From JAAXHB01 sp965214945 (GTDB taxonomy: Bacteria; Actinomycetota; Acidimicrobiia; Acidimicrobiales; Aldehydirespiratoraceae), in the NCBI GenBank assembly GCA_965214945.1, contig OZ244029.1, positions 558,001-622,000 of the forward strand: 64,000 nt of DNA. The letters run 5' to 3'. The notes beneath the pieces are model-generated. The model saw only the letters and a program-made list of their open reading frames with translations. It searched no databases and was not told the origin of the DNA. Made by a program: the position numbers and the translations under genes. This document shows, piece after piece, positions 1 to 8,304 of the stretch. Positions within the stretch are counted from its first letter, which is position 1, and each line of letters starts with the position of its first letter.

Positions 1-575
1 TGGCCGGCGACGCCGCCAACGACGACCCGGCCTGCTTCTGGCAGGCCGATGTGGCCGAAGCCGCCGAGAGGCTCGCTGCGATCCTGCGGGAGGAGAGCGC
101 CGACATCCTCACCTGCTACGACCACAACGGCGGCTACGGCCACCCCGATCACATCCAGGTGCACCGGGTGGGAGTGAAAGCCGCCGAACTCGCCGGTGTG
201 GGCGTGGTCTACGAGTCGACGCTCGACCGCCAGCACTTCCAGGCGGCGCTGCGCCAGGTGTCGCAGATCGCCGCGGAGGCAGGTGTCGACATGGGCAGCG
301 ACGAGGAGCAGGCCGAGACGGCCTCCGAGCTCGAGTCCGAGAGTTTCGGGTCGGACGCCGCCGATATCACCCACCGAATCGACGTGAGCGACGCGCTCGA
401 CGAGAAGCGCCGGGCGATGTTGGCCCACGGCTCGCAGATCCCGGCGGACTCGTTCTTCGTGTCGCTGCCCGACGAGGCCTTCGCGCTGATGTCTGCCACC
501 GAGTGGTTCATCCTCAGAGGCGCGGATCGACGCGGCCCGCCCGCAGACGACATCTTCGCCGCGCTGCGCCGGTGA
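1..575 (+). CDS. PIG-L family deacetylase (5' end outside window)
   Basis: This is the C-terminal part of a PIG-L/LmbE-type zinc amidase; the frame is open from base 3 and the start lies upstream. The zinc-binding HPDH motif is encoded at 141-152, followed by the helical tail expected of actinobacterial members (mycothiol-type GlcNAc-inositol deacetylases or mycothiol-conjugate amidases). The last segment, with an AHGSQI block and a bulky WFILRG end, matches the family's C terminus. Which amide is hydrolysed cannot be decided from this fragment. Its TGA overlaps the GTG of the next gene, so the two are probably co-transcribed. Confidence 0.8.
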   Translation, partial: AGDAANDDPACFWQADVAEAAERLAAILREESADILTCYDHNGGYGHPDHIQVHRVGVKAAELAGVGVVYESTLDRQHFQAALRQVSQIAAEAGVDMGSDEEQAETASELESESFGSDAADITHRIDVSDALDEKRRAMLAHGSQIPADSFFVSLPDEAFALMSATEWFILRGADRRGPPADDIFAALRR

Positions 576-952
576 ACGGCCGTGTGCTGGCCTCGGCGGT
601 CTCCGATGCGCACGACTGGTTCTCTTGGGTCGTCATCGGCGCCAACGCGGCGGCCGGGCTGTGGGCGCTGGCGGCGCATCGGCGGGTAAGGCTCAGAGGC
701 CGCGCGCTATGGGCGACCACCGTGGTTGCCCAGCTCAGCGTGTTCGTGCAGGCGGGCCTCGGGTCGTGGCTCATCGCGCGGGAGGGCCGGCAAGCGCCCG
801 ACCTTCACGCCCTGTACGGATTCTCGGGGCTGATCGCGATCGGCATCGCCTACAGCTACCGCCAGCAGCTTCGAGGCCGGGTGTGCCTGCTGTACGGCGG
901 CGCTGGGCTGTTCCTGGCGGGCCTGGGGGTGCGCGCCGTAGTCCTGGACTGA
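572..952 (+). CDS. Small integral membrane protein, unknown function
   Basis: The predicted protein has 126 residues and about three to four hydrophobic helices (near residues 15-35, 45-65, 80-95 and 105-125) separated by Arg-rich loops, so it should sit in the cytoplasmic membrane. I chose the GTG that overlaps the upstream stop (GTGA); the frame stays open upstream to 503, but that would overlap the deacetylase gene by 73 bases. No family is recognised. Translational coupling to the PIG-L gene suggests they work in the same context, but nothing more can be said. Confidence 0.6.
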   Translation: MNGRVLASAVSDAHDWFSWVVIGANAAAGLWALAAHRRVRLRGRALWATTVVAQLSVFVQAGLGSWLIAREGRQAPDLHALYGFSGLIAIGIAYSYRQQLRGRVCLLYGGAGLFLAGLGVRAVVLD

Positions 953-992
953 GCGCTGTCTTTCGGCGCCGTCTCCCGCTGCCGCCTGCCGC

Positions 993-998
993 TAGCGT
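993..998 (+). promoter_or_regulatory. -10 element (TAGCGT) of leaderless RAM-domain gene
   Basis: TAGCGT fits TAnnnT and lies 7 nt before the GTG at 1006, the spacing expected when transcription begins at the start codon. No Shine-Dalgarno sequence is correctly placed. This favours GTG 1006 over the in-frame GTG at 997. Confidence 0.5.
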
Positions 999-1005
999 GG
1001 GGAGC

Positions 1006-1242
1006 GTGACCGTTAGCGCTTACATCCTTATCCAGGCAGAAGTCGGCGCCGCCGCGGACGTGGCGATTGCCACCGCGAGGCTCAACGAGGTGGTCTCAGC
1101 CGATGTGGCGATGGGCCCCTACGACGTGATCGCCCGCGCTGAGGCGCTCAACGTGGACGATCTGGGCAAGATGGTGATCAAAACCGTTCAGAAGATCCCC
1201 GGCGTGGAGCGCACGCTGCTCTGTCCGGTGGTGAGGATCTGA
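1006..1242 (+). CDS. Stand-alone Lrp/AsnC ligand-binding (RAM) domain protein
   Basis: The 78-residue protein corresponds to the alpha-beta RAM domain of Lrp/AsnC regulators, starting with the typical AYILIQAEVG strand and ending with the TLLCPVVRI strand. There is no helix-turn-helix domain, and none is encoded directly upstream. Such single-domain proteins form oligomers that bind amino acids and may modulate full-length Lrp proteins. The ligand cannot be inferred. A leaderless-type -10 element sets the start. It stands alone between the deacetylase pair and a convergent cold-shock-like gene. Confidence 0.75.
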   Translation: MTVSAYILIQAEVGAAADVAIATARLNEVVSADVAMGPYDVIARAEALNVDDLGKMVIKTVQKIPGVERTLLCPVVRI

Positions 1243-1294
1243 TCGACTCCAAAGCGGCGCCGCAGCGGGGTCTACAGCAGAGCAGCAGCAGGCG

Positions 1295-1516
1295 TCACAG
1301 CAGCGGCGTGGCCATGTCGATCTCGGAGCCGAGGCGCAGCCTTGTGGCCTGGCCGTGCTCGTCGAGTTCGTACTTGACCCGCTGGCCTTGGCGCAGCATC
1401 CGGAACACCGAGCCGGCCAGGGCGTTGTCGGCCAGGTCGACTTCGGCCAGGTCTGTTTCGCACACCAGCACGCCGTCGCCGGTCACGGGGTCGTAGCTCT
1501 TGATTACACCCTGCAC
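1295..1516 (-). CDS. Divergent cold-shock-domain protein
   Basis: This short protein (73 residues from GTG 1516, or 75 from GTG 1522) begins with GVIKSYDPVTGDGVLV, which follows the first strands of the cold-shock/S1-like fold. The aromatic RNP1 residues of classical CspA (KGFGFI) are missing, so nucleic-acid binding is uncertain. The later FRMLRQGQRVKYEL stretch matches the last strands of the domain. On the minus strand a TAAGCT at 1523-1528 lies 6 nt before GTG 1516, which supports that start as leaderless. The gene is convergent with the RAM-domain gene and divergent from the FakA-like gene. Confidence 0.65.
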   Translation of the reverse strand: MQGVIKSYDPVTGDGVLVCETDLAEVDLADNALAGSVFRMLRQGQRVKYELDEHGQATRLRLGSEIDMATPLL

Positions 1517-1592
1517 ACCCACAGCTTAGCCTGGGCACAGGCATCCGCCGAACACGCGAATCGGCCCCGACAGCCGTGTCACGGCCCAGTGT

Positions 1593-1598
1593 TATCAT
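1593..1598 (+). promoter_or_regulatory. -10 element (TATCAT) of leaderless FakA-like gene
   Basis: TATCAT is a good TAnnnT -10 box. It ends 6 nt before the ATG at 1605 and no ribosome binding site intervenes, so the transcript is probably leaderless. Confidence 0.55.
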
Positions 1599-1604
1599 CG
1601 TCCG

Positions 1605-3374
1605 ATGCCCCCTGAAGCGCCGCCCGGCACGACCCAGAAGGCTCCGTCCCACAAGGCTGCGGCGGTGCTCGACTCGGGCGCTCTGACCCGCATCTTCAAC
1701 GGCTTCTGCGACGCGCTGTCGGATCACAGGGAGCACCTCGACAGCCTCAACGTGTACCCGGTGCCCGACGGCGACACGGGGACGAACATGGCCCTCACGA
1801 TGAAGTCGACTGTGCAGGAGATGCGCTCCGCCGCCGACGGCGTCGAATCCGTGTGCCGGGCCGTGGCCCACGGCGCTCTCATGGGCGCCCGCGGCAACTC
1901 CGGGGTGATCATGGCGCAGATACTGCGGGGCATGAGCGGCGTGCTGCGCGACGCGTCGAGCGCCGGCGAGAGCCTTGGTGCCGGGGTGCTCGCCCGCGCG
2001 TTGGCCGCGGCCAGCGACGGTGCTTACGGCGCGGTCGGCAATCCGGTGGAGGGCACGATTCTCACGGTCATCCGCGAGGCGTCCGAAGCCGCGCAGTCCG
2101 CCGCGGCGGCCGGCGCGGGCTTGGCTGAGGTGTTCGACGCCGCGGGCGAACGCGGCTACGACGCGCTGCGGCGTACGCCGGAGATGCTGGATGCGCTGGC
2201 CGCCGCCGGAGTGGTGGACGCGGGCGGAGCCGGCCTGATGCTGCTGCTGGACGCGGGCCGCGCCGAACTCAGCGGCCGCCCGATGCCAGAGCCCGAAGCG
2301 CCCGTGACGCTTGACATCTCGGCCCTGGAGGCCTCCTCCGCGGTGCCTGGCGCCGCAGCGCCCGCCGCTGGTGCCGAGCCTTCCATCGCCGATCTGCGTT
2401 ATGAGGTGATGTACCTGCTGGACGCGCCCGACGCCGAGATCGGCAGCTTCAAGGCCTCATGGGCCGAGATAGGCGATTCCATTGTCGTGGTCGGCGGCGA
2501 CGGCGTGTGGAACTGCCATGTGCACACCGACGACATCGGCGCCGCCATTGAGGCCGGCATCGCCGTGGGCCGCCCGCATCGCATACGCGTGACCGACCTG
2601 CTCGAGCAGGTCGCCGAGCAAGACTGGGTGCGCGCCGCGCTAGGAGACTCACAACCCCCGGCTGGGGCGCCCGCCGCGGCCCGGCCGCCGTCCAGTGTGG
2701 AGATCATCGAGCCCGACCGATGCTCGGTGGTTGCTGTGGGGTCGGGCGACGGCGTCGAGGCCATCCTCCTATCGATGGGAGCGCACCGGACCGTGGCAGG
2801 CGGCCAGTCGATGAACCCGTCAACCGCTGACCTGCTGGCCGCGGTCGACTCGCTGCCCACCGGCCATGTGGTGGTGTTGCCCAACAATTCCAACATCGTC
2901 CCCGTCGCAGAGCAGCTCGACGACGAGACGGAGCGCAGCGTCTCGGTGGTGCCCACAGCCAGCGTGATCGAGGGCCTCGCCTCGCTCACGGCCTTCGACC
3001 CCGGCGCTGACAGCTCCTCTAACAGCCTGGCGATGATCGAGGCCGCGGGCGATGTGGTGGCTTCGCAGGTCGCCCAAGCGGTGCGCGATTCGGCCACGCC
3101 AGCCGGGCCGGTGCTTGCCGGGGACTGGCTCGGCATCGGCCCAGAAGGCATCGCAGTGGTCGCCGCCGATGAAGTCTCCGCCGCCACGGAGCTGCTGTCG
3201 GGCCTGGCCGACGACGACATCCACGAGCTGCTCACCGTCATCACCGGCGCGGACGCCTCCGAGCGCGCCGCAGCGGAGATCGTCGACGAGTTCCAACGGC
3301 AGCATCCCGACATCGAGGTGGATGTGCACCGCGGCGGCCAGCCCCTCTACCCGTACTACTTCGGCCTGGAATAG
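1605..3374 (+). CDS. DAK2/DegV-type phosphotransferase (FakA/YloV family)
   Basis: The 589-residue protein has the FakA architecture. An N-terminal DhaL-like kinase domain carries the Mg-ATP signature NVYPVPDGDTGTNM at residues 49-62, with a second glycine-rich segment near GARGNSGVI. A middle domain follows an Ala/Pro-rich linker, and the C-terminal domain carries PNNSNI. In Firmicutes FakA phosphorylates fatty acids held by FakB (DegV); actinobacterial members sit beside recG, as here, and their substrate is less certain. No FakB gene is in view. The recG start lies 34 bp downstream, so the two are probably one transcript. Confidence 0.85.
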   Translation: MPPEAPPGTTQKAPSHKAAAVLDSGALTRIFNGFCDALSDHREHLDSLNVYPVPDGDTGTNMALTMKSTVQEMRSAADGVESVCRAVAHGALMGARGNSGVIMAQILRGMSGVLRDASSAGESLGAGVLARALAAASDGAYGAVGNPVEGTILTVIREASEAAQSAAAAGAGLAEVFDAAGERGYDALRRTPEMLDALAAAGVVDAGGAGLMLLLDAGRAELSGRPMPEPEAPVTLDISALEASSAVPGAAAPAAGAEPSIADLRYEVMYLLDAPDAEIGSFKASWAEIGDSIVVVGGDGVWNCHVHTDDIGAAIEAGIAVGRPHRIRVTDLLEQVAEQDWVRAALGDSQPPAGAPAAARPPSSVEIIEPDRCSVVAVGSGDGVEAILLSMGAHRTVAGGQSMNPSTADLLAAVDSLPTGHVVVLPNNSNIVPVAEQLDDETERSVSVVPTASVIEGLASLTAFDPGADSSSNSLAMIEAAGDVVASQVAQAVRDSATPAGPVLAGDWLGIGPEGIAVVAADEVSAATELLSGLADDDIHELLTVITGADASERAAAEIVDEFQRQHPDIEVDVHRGGQPLYPYYFGLE

Positions 3375-3408
3375 GACGCCGCCTTTCTGGCTTTCTGGCA
3401 CAGCCCCG

Positions 3409-5571
3409 ATGCCGGCCGGCGACCCCCCGCTCACGCTCAGAGATCTTCACAGCATCGGAGTCGAACGCCTTAAGAGAGCGGCACCGCCGCGGGCTCTGAC
3501 GGCGCTGCGCCGTGCCGGCATCCACACGGTGCTCGACCTGCTGCAGCACTACCCGCGCCGCTACATCAACCGCACCCGGCGCGCGGACGTGGCCGAACTG
3601 AGCCTCTACGAGGAGGCATACGTGGTGGGGGAGGTGACCCGCCTTTGGAACCGTCCGATCCGCCGTGGCAGGTCGCTGGTGACGATGGTGCTACGCGACG
3701 GCACCGGCTCGGTGGAGCTCAAGTTCTTCAACCAGCCGTGGATCGCTGACAGGCACTCCTTGGGCGACACGGTGATCGCCTGTGGCAAGATGAAGCTGTT
3801 CCGCGGGCGCCTTGAGATGGTCGGCCCCGTGATCGACGAGTGGGGCGACATGACGGGGCGGCTGGTGCCGATCTACCCGCAGTCAGGTAAAGCCGGCCTG
3901 CGCACCTGGGACGTGGCGCGGATGGCCGCTCGGGCGCTCGATCTGTGCCGCCCGCGCACCATCGCCGACCCGGTGCCGCCTGCCGTGCGCCGCGATCTGC
4001 GCCTGATCGGCCGCGAGCAGGCCCTCAACGGCATCCACCGGCCCAGCTCGGAGTACGAGCGGGCTATGGCCCGCCGCCGCCTGGCGTTCGACGAGCTGTT
4101 GCGTGTGCAGCTCGAGCTGGTACGCCGTAAGCGCCGCATAGAGGCCGACACGGCGGGCTCGGCCCAGACGGTGGACGGTGAGCTGGTGCCTCGATTCCAC
4201 GAGGGCCTCGCCTTCGAGCTGACCGCCGCGCAGCGACGGGTGATCGACGAGATCTTTGGCGATCTCGCCGAGCCGAGGCGGATGCACCGCCTGCTGCAAG
4301 GCGATGTCGGCTCGGGCAAGACGGTCGTTGCTGTCAGCGCGCTGCTGGTCGCTGTGCAAGGCGGGCGCCAGGGTGCTCTTATGGCGCCCACGGCGGTGCT
4401 CGCGGAGCAGCACCACGCGTCGATCTCGGCCATGACAGCGGGGCTGGCGGTGCCCGACGATCGAACGCTCACCGGCGAGCGCCCTCTGAGCGTGAGGCTG
4501 CTCACCAGCCAGATGACGGCAGCAGAGCGGCGCATCGTTGCCGCCGGCCTCATCACCGGCAGGGTGGACGTGGCCGTCGGGACGCACGCTCTGATCTCTG
4601 AGGGGGTGGAGTTCTTCGACCTCGGCCTGGTGGTGGTCGATGAGCAGCACCGTTTTGGCGTGGAGCAGCGCGCCGGGCTGGACGACAAGGGTTCAGGGCC
4701 GACGGCGCCTGACCTGCTGGTGATGACGGCCACGCCGATCCCGCGAACCGCGGCGATGACCGTGTACGGCGACCTCGACGTGTCGACGCTCGATGAGCTC
4801 CCGCCGGGTCGAGTTCCGGTGAGCACGGTGCGGGCGCGGACGCCCTCAGACGAAGCGTTGGCGTGGCGCGAGGTGCGCCGGGCTGTGAAGAGTGGGCGTC
4901 AGGCCTATGTGGTGTGCCCAGTCATCGAAAGCTCAAACGTGCAAGAAGCGCGCTCGGCCACCGACGTCTACGAGCGGCTGACGGCCGCCGGCGGCGAGCT
5001 GGCCGGGCTGCGGGTCGGTCTGCTGCACGGTCGTGTGCCGGCCGCAGAGAAGGAACTGACCATGAGCCTGTTCCGCTCCGGCGGACTCGACGCGCTGGTC
5101 GCCACCACCGTCATCGAGGTCGGCGTGGACGTGCCCAACGCTACGGTCATGGCGGTGATCGACGCTCAGCGCTTCGGCATCGCCCAGCTTCACCAGCTCC
5201 GCGGCCGAGTAGGGCGGGGCCGCCACGCCTCGGTCTGCTACCTGATTGGAGAGGCGCCCACCCCGGAAGGCGAGGCCCGGCTCAACGCTGTTGCCGCCAC
5301 CACCGACGGCTTCAAGCTAGCCGAGGTCGACCTCGACCTGCGCGGCGAGGGCACGATCATGGGCAAGCGCCAGAAGGGCCGCAGCGATCTGCGCCTGGCG
5401 TCGCTGCGCTCCGACAAGCCGCTGATCGAGGACGCCCGCACAGTGGCGCTCGACCTGTTCGACGAGGTCGCCCACCCGGACGAATTCGCTGACACATACC
5501 CAGGCCTCGCCGACGAGATCGACTTCGTCCTGGGCGACAGCGACGCCGCCGAATTCCTGCTCAAGAGCTGA
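3409..5571 (+). CDS. recG: ATP-dependent DNA helicase RecG
   Basis: RecG remodels stalled replication forks and Holliday junctions. The 720-residue product starts with an N-terminal wedge/OB domain and a HYPRRYINR segment. Walker A GDVGSGKT is at residues 298-305 and the family-specific DEQH box at 411-414, followed by motif III TATPIPRT and the C-terminal QLRGRVGRG motif. The ATG at 3409 gives the usual N terminus; the frame is open further upstream inside the preceding gene, but that extension has no family match. It is followed by rsmD after a 73-bp spacer. Confidence 0.95.
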   Translation: MPAGDPPLTLRDLHSIGVERLKRAAPPRALTALRRAGIHTVLDLLQHYPRRYINRTRRADVAELSLYEEAYVVGEVTRLWNRPIRRGRSLVTMVLRDGTGSVELKFFNQPWIADRHSLGDTVIACGKMKLFRGRLEMVGPVIDEWGDMTGRLVPIYPQSGKAGLRTWDVARMAARALDLCRPRTIADPVPPAVRRDLRLIGREQALNGIHRPSSEYERAMARRRLAFDELLRVQLELVRRKRRIEADTAGSAQTVDGELVPRFHEGLAFELTAAQRRVIDEIFGDLAEPRRMHRLLQGDVGSGKTVVAVSALLVAVQGGRQGALMAPTAVLAEQHHASISAMTAGLAVPDDRTLTGERPLSVRLLTSQMTAAERRIVAAGLITGRVDVAVGTHALISEGVEFFDLGLVVVDEQHRFGVEQRAGLDDKGSGPTAPDLLVMTATPIPRTAAMTVYGDLDVSTLDELPPGRVPVSTVRARTPSDEALAWREVRRAVKSGRQAYVVCPVIESSNVQEARSATDVYERLTAAGGELAGLRVGLLHGRVPAAEKELTMSLFRSGGLDALVATTVIEVGVDVPNATVMAVIDAQRFGIAQLHQLRGRVGRGRHASVCYLIGEAPTPEGEARLNAVAATTDGFKLAEVDLDLRGEGTIMGKRQKGRSDLRLASLRSDKPLIEDARTVALDLFDEVAHPDEFADTYPGLADEIDFVLGDSDAAEFLLKS

Positions 5572-5644
5572 GGCCGCCGACCGACGGCCGACCGCGCAGG
5601 GCAAGCAGAAGCAGCGAGAAAGCAAGCAGGCGGAGGCAAAGGCG

Positions 5645-6250
5645 GTGCGGGTGGTGGCTGGAACAGCCCGGGGAAGGCGTCTGCGGGCCCCCGTCGGCGC
5701 GGTCACGCGGCCCACGCCCGACCGGGTGCGTGAGGCGGTGTTCAACTCGCTGCACTCCCGGGGGGCGGTCGCCGGGGCGCGGGTGCTCGACCTGTATGCC
5801 GGAACCGGCGCGCTCGGCATCGAGGCGCTCAGCCGCGGGGCGTCATCGGCTGTGTTCGTGGAGTCCGACCGGCGCGCCCTGAGATGCCTGTCAAACAACC
5901 TCGCGTCCACGGGCTTGGCCGAGCGGGCCTCGGTGATGGCCTCAGACGTGGACGCCGCTCTGAGGGAGCTGCGCCGCGGCGGGCGCGCGTTCGACTTGGC
6001 GGTGATCGACCCCCCTTACGCGTTCGACGCGTGGCCTGAACTCTTGGCGCGGGTGCCGGCCGCGCTGGCAGTTATCGAATCCGACCGTGAGATCGACGTC
6101 GGCCGAGCGTGGGATGTGGACCGCAGTAAGCGCTACGGCACTACGGTGGTGATGTTCACGTCGTCACGCGCTGCTGTGCCGACACCCGCCCCGGTGTTTC
6201 CGGCCCCGGCAGGGCCGCTCCGGTACGCTGGTGACGGCTGCTCCAGCTGA
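5645..6250 (+). CDS. rsmD: 16S rRNA (guanine(966)-N2)-methyltransferase RsmD
   Basis: RsmD methylates G966 of 16S rRNA during 30S assembly. The N terminus RVVAGTARGRRLRAP and PTPDRVREAVFN segment bind RNA and SAM, LDLYAGTGALGIEALSRGA is the SAM loop, and DPPYAF is the catalytic N-methyltransferase motif. The protein (201 residues) carries a Pro/Ala-rich C-terminal extension after the fold ends. The GTG start is preceded by a weak purine stretch. It is followed by coaD, the usual actinobacterial arrangement. Confidence 0.93.
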   Translation: MRVVAGTARGRRLRAPVGAVTRPTPDRVREAVFNSLHSRGAVAGARVLDLYAGTGALGIEALSRGASSAVFVESDRRALRCLSNNLASTGLAERASVMASDVDAALRELRRGGRAFDLAVIDPPYAFDAWPELLARVPAALAVIESDREIDVGRAWDVDRSKRYGTTVVMFTSSRAAVPTPAPVFPAPAGPLRYAGDGCSS

Positions 6251-6293
6251 GGCGGCGGCCCTGCCGGGCTCGAACGGCTCTGGAGAAAGACAG

Positions 6294-6773
6294 GTGACAC
6301 GCGTTCTATATCCCGGATCGTTCGACCCGATCCACTATGGGCACCTTGAGATCATCGAGACCGCCTCCGAACTTTTTGACGAGACGGTCGTGGCCGTCAC
6401 CATCAACCCGCAGAAGGGCAGCGGCCTGTTCGACCTGTCCGAGCGTGAGCAGATACTCAAGGAGGTGTGCGCGCCGCTGCCTAACGTGTCGGTCACCTGC
6501 TTCTCAGAGCTCGTGGTCGACCTTGCACGCGAAATCGGCGCCGATTTCATACTCAAGGGGCTGCGGGCTGTCTCCGATTTTGAGAACGAGCTGCAGATGG
6601 CGCAAATGAACTTGAAGCTCTCGGGGATCCACACGGTGTTCGTCCCTTCCGCCAGCGGGCGCTCGTTTTTGGCGTCGAAGCTCATACGCGAGGTCGCCCA
6701 GCTCGGGGGCGACGTGTCTTCGATGGTGCCCGAGCCCGTAAGACGCCGTCTGCAGGAGCGATACGACCGATGA
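6294..6773 (+). CDS. coaD: Phosphopantetheine adenylyltransferase
   Basis: CoaD transfers AMP to 4'-phosphopantetheine, the penultimate step of coenzyme A synthesis. The 159-residue protein has the nucleotidyltransferase motif YPGSFDPIHYGH at its N terminus and the ISSxV-type end SGRSFLASKLIREV, with family-typical length. The GTG at 6294 is preceded by GGAG at 6282-6285, so I prefer it to the in-frame upstream ATG at 6231, which overlaps rsmD. Its stop overlaps the next start (ATGA), indicating translational coupling with the SepIVA-like gene. Confidence 0.95.
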   Translation: MTRVLYPGSFDPIHYGHLEIIETASELFDETVVAVTINPQKGSGLFDLSEREQILKEVCAPLPNVSVTCFSELVVDLAREIGADFILKGLRAVSDFENELQMAQMNLKLSGIHTVFVPSASGRSFLASKLIREVAQLGGDVSSMVPEPVRRRLQERYDR

Positions 6774-7381
6774 GCCTCGCCGACTCAGGCCGGGGCGACC
6801 CCAATGCGTCTTTCGATCCGACCTTCGATCCGCCTGTCGGGCCGGCGGACGCGGCGGAGCGCGGCCCCGGCGTCGAAGCGCTGCTGCGTCAGGTGATCCG
6901 CATAGTCGAACAGGGTCGTCCGGTGCCGCTGTCGGCATCGGTGATGGTGGCCCGCGACGAGGTGCTGGCCCTGCTAAGGCAGGCCCTGGAGGCCGTTCCC
7001 GAGGAGCTGAGGGCGGCGAGGTGGCTGCTGAAAGAGCGCGACGACATGCGAGCCCGGCTGGCGCGCGAAGGAGAGGACATAGTGGCCGCCGCAAGAGCAC
7101 GCGCTGAGCGGATGGTGCAGCGCAGCGAGGTGGTCAAGATGGCCGAGCGTTGGGCCAAGCGCACCGTGGGCGAGGCGGAAGACAAGTCTGTGCGGCTGAA
7201 GCTCGACGCCGAGGACTGGTGCGATCAGCGCCTGGCGGCCTTCGAGGCGATGCTGCACAAGACGCTCAACGCCGTCTCGGCGGGAAGGCAGCGCCTCCAG
7301 GACACCGGACTGCCGAAACCGGCGACTTCTGCTGCGCCTACCGAGCACGTCGAGCGCATCTTCGACCAGGACGTCGGTTGA
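6770..7381 (+). CDS. DivIVA-like coiled-coil protein (SepIVA position)
   Basis: The 203-residue product has a disordered Asp/Pro-rich N terminus, then a long charged helical region from about residue 40 onward, with an AAARARAERMVQRSEVVKMAERWAK-like helix typical of DivIVA/SepIVA or ATP-synthase-b-like coiled coils. Position is the best evidence: mycobacterial sepIVA, an essential septation factor, sits beside the DUF177 gene and rpmF, and here the gene lies exactly between coaD and yceD. Homology is by context and composition only; a generic coiled-coil protein remains possible. Its stop overlaps the next start. Confidence 0.6.
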   Translation: MSLADSGRGDPNASFDPTFDPPVGPADAAERGPGVEALLRQVIRIVEQGRPVPLSASVMVARDEVLALLRQALEAVPEELRAARWLLKERDDMRARLAREGEDIVAAARARAERMVQRSEVVKMAERWAKRTVGEAEDKSVRLKLDAEDWCDQRLAAFEAMLHKTLNAVSAGRQRLQDTGLPKPATSAAPTEHVERIFDQDVG

Positions 7382-7980
7382 GCCGCCCTCAGAGAACGCG
7401 CCGCAGCAGCGCCGCAGGCCGCGGCCGCGGTTCGGGACACCGTCGCAGCAGTGGCCCGGTCGGCTCGGACGCGCTCGTGGTCGACTGCGTGGGGCTGCGC
7501 TCTCCGACGGCCGGCCCCAGGCGCGTCCGGTGCCGAACGGTGCTCGACGACGCCGCCCTGAGAACGGCGCACGTGCTCGACGGGGCGGTTTCCGTCGCAG
7601 CGACAGTTGAGGCCATGCCAGGCGGTTACGTCGTGACCGGCGAGGTCGAAGCCGTCTGGTCGTCCGAATGCCGCCGATGCCTCAGCGATCTGAGCGGCCC
7701 GATCACGGTGCCGCTTCGAGAGATGTTCGAATACCGCCAAACCTCCAGCGACGTGTGGCCTGTCTCTGATGAGCGCATCGACCTTGGGCCTGCAGTGCGC
7801 CAGGCTTTGCTGCTGGCTCTGCCGCTCGCGCCGCTGTGCTCGCAGGAGTGCGCCGGACCTGCTCCGGATCGCTTCCCAACCGGCCCGTCGGCCTCTGTGA
7901 GCGATAACAGCGCCGACCAGGCCGACCCGCCCATAGACCCAAGATGGGCCGCGCTCAGCGAGCTCACGTTCGAGGGCTGA
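7378..7980 (+). CDS. yceD: YceD/DUF177 family protein
   Basis: This protein belongs to the YceD (DUF177) family, encoded next to rpmF across bacteria and linked to 23S rRNA maturation. The recognisable core starts near VVDCVGLRSP. It contains the paired cysteines CRRCLSDLSGP and a second pair further on (LCSQEC), spaced as in metal-binding family members. The start is uncertain: TTG 7378 overlaps the previous stop (TTGA) and adds an Arg/Ser-rich leader of about 33 residues, while GTG 7477 begins at the conserved domain. Confidence 0.8.
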   Translation: MSRPQRTRRSSAAGRGRGSGHRRSSGPVGSDALVVDCVGLRSPTAGPRRVRCRTVLDDAALRTAHVLDGAVSVAATVEAMPGGYVVTGEVEAVWSSECRRCLSDLSGPITVPLREMFEYRQTSSDVWPVSDERIDLGPAVRQALLLALPLAPLCSQECAGPAPDRFPTGPSASVSDNSADQADPPIDPRWAALSELTFEG

Positions 7981-8041
7981 CCCCGCCGAAACCCGCTGAG
8001 TGTCGAGATGTCCGCTCCCGCCGCCGCTGCGCCGCAACAAT

Positions 8042-8070
8042 CCGCTGGGCCGCAGCCCGCTGGGCCGCAG
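8042..8070. repeat. 15-bp-period direct repeat upstream of rpmF
   Basis: CCGCTGGGCCGCAG occurs at 8042-8055 and 8057-8070, with a partial echo (CCGCTGG) at 8076-8082. It lies in the yceD-rpmF spacer just before the TAGATT box at 8090-8095. Confidence 0.75.
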
Positions 8071-8106
8071 CAATTCCGCTGGCTTCAGGTAGATTCGCAG
8101 GCTGGT

Positions 8107-8286
8107 ATGGCAGTTCCGAAGAAGAAGACCTCTAAGGCGCGCAGCCGCAGCCGTCGGGCGTCGTCGTGGCGCATCAAGCAAGGCGGTCGCAGCACCTGCA
8201 GCCGGTGCGGCGCGGTGAAGCGACCCCATCAGGTCTGCGGCAACTGCGGCTGGTATCACGGCCGACGCGCCATCGAGACTGAGTGA
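8107..8286 (+). CDS. rpmF: 50S ribosomal protein L32
   Basis: The 59-residue protein has the classic L32 N terminus MAVPKKKTSK and the zinc ribbon CSRCG...CGNC, so it is the zinc-dependent form. The ATG at 8107 is chosen because it gives the exact family N terminus; the frame is open further upstream but only through repetitive spacer. A TAGATT -10-like box at 8090-8095 suggests its own promoter with a very short leader. The neighbouring yceD, plsX and acpP match the widespread rpmF-fatty-acid cluster. Confidence 0.96.
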   Translation: MAVPKKKTSKARSRSRRASSWRIKQGGRSTCSRCGAVKRPHQVCGNCGWYHGRRAIETE

Positions 8287-8304
8287 CTGGCGCCGCTGGC
8301 GGCC

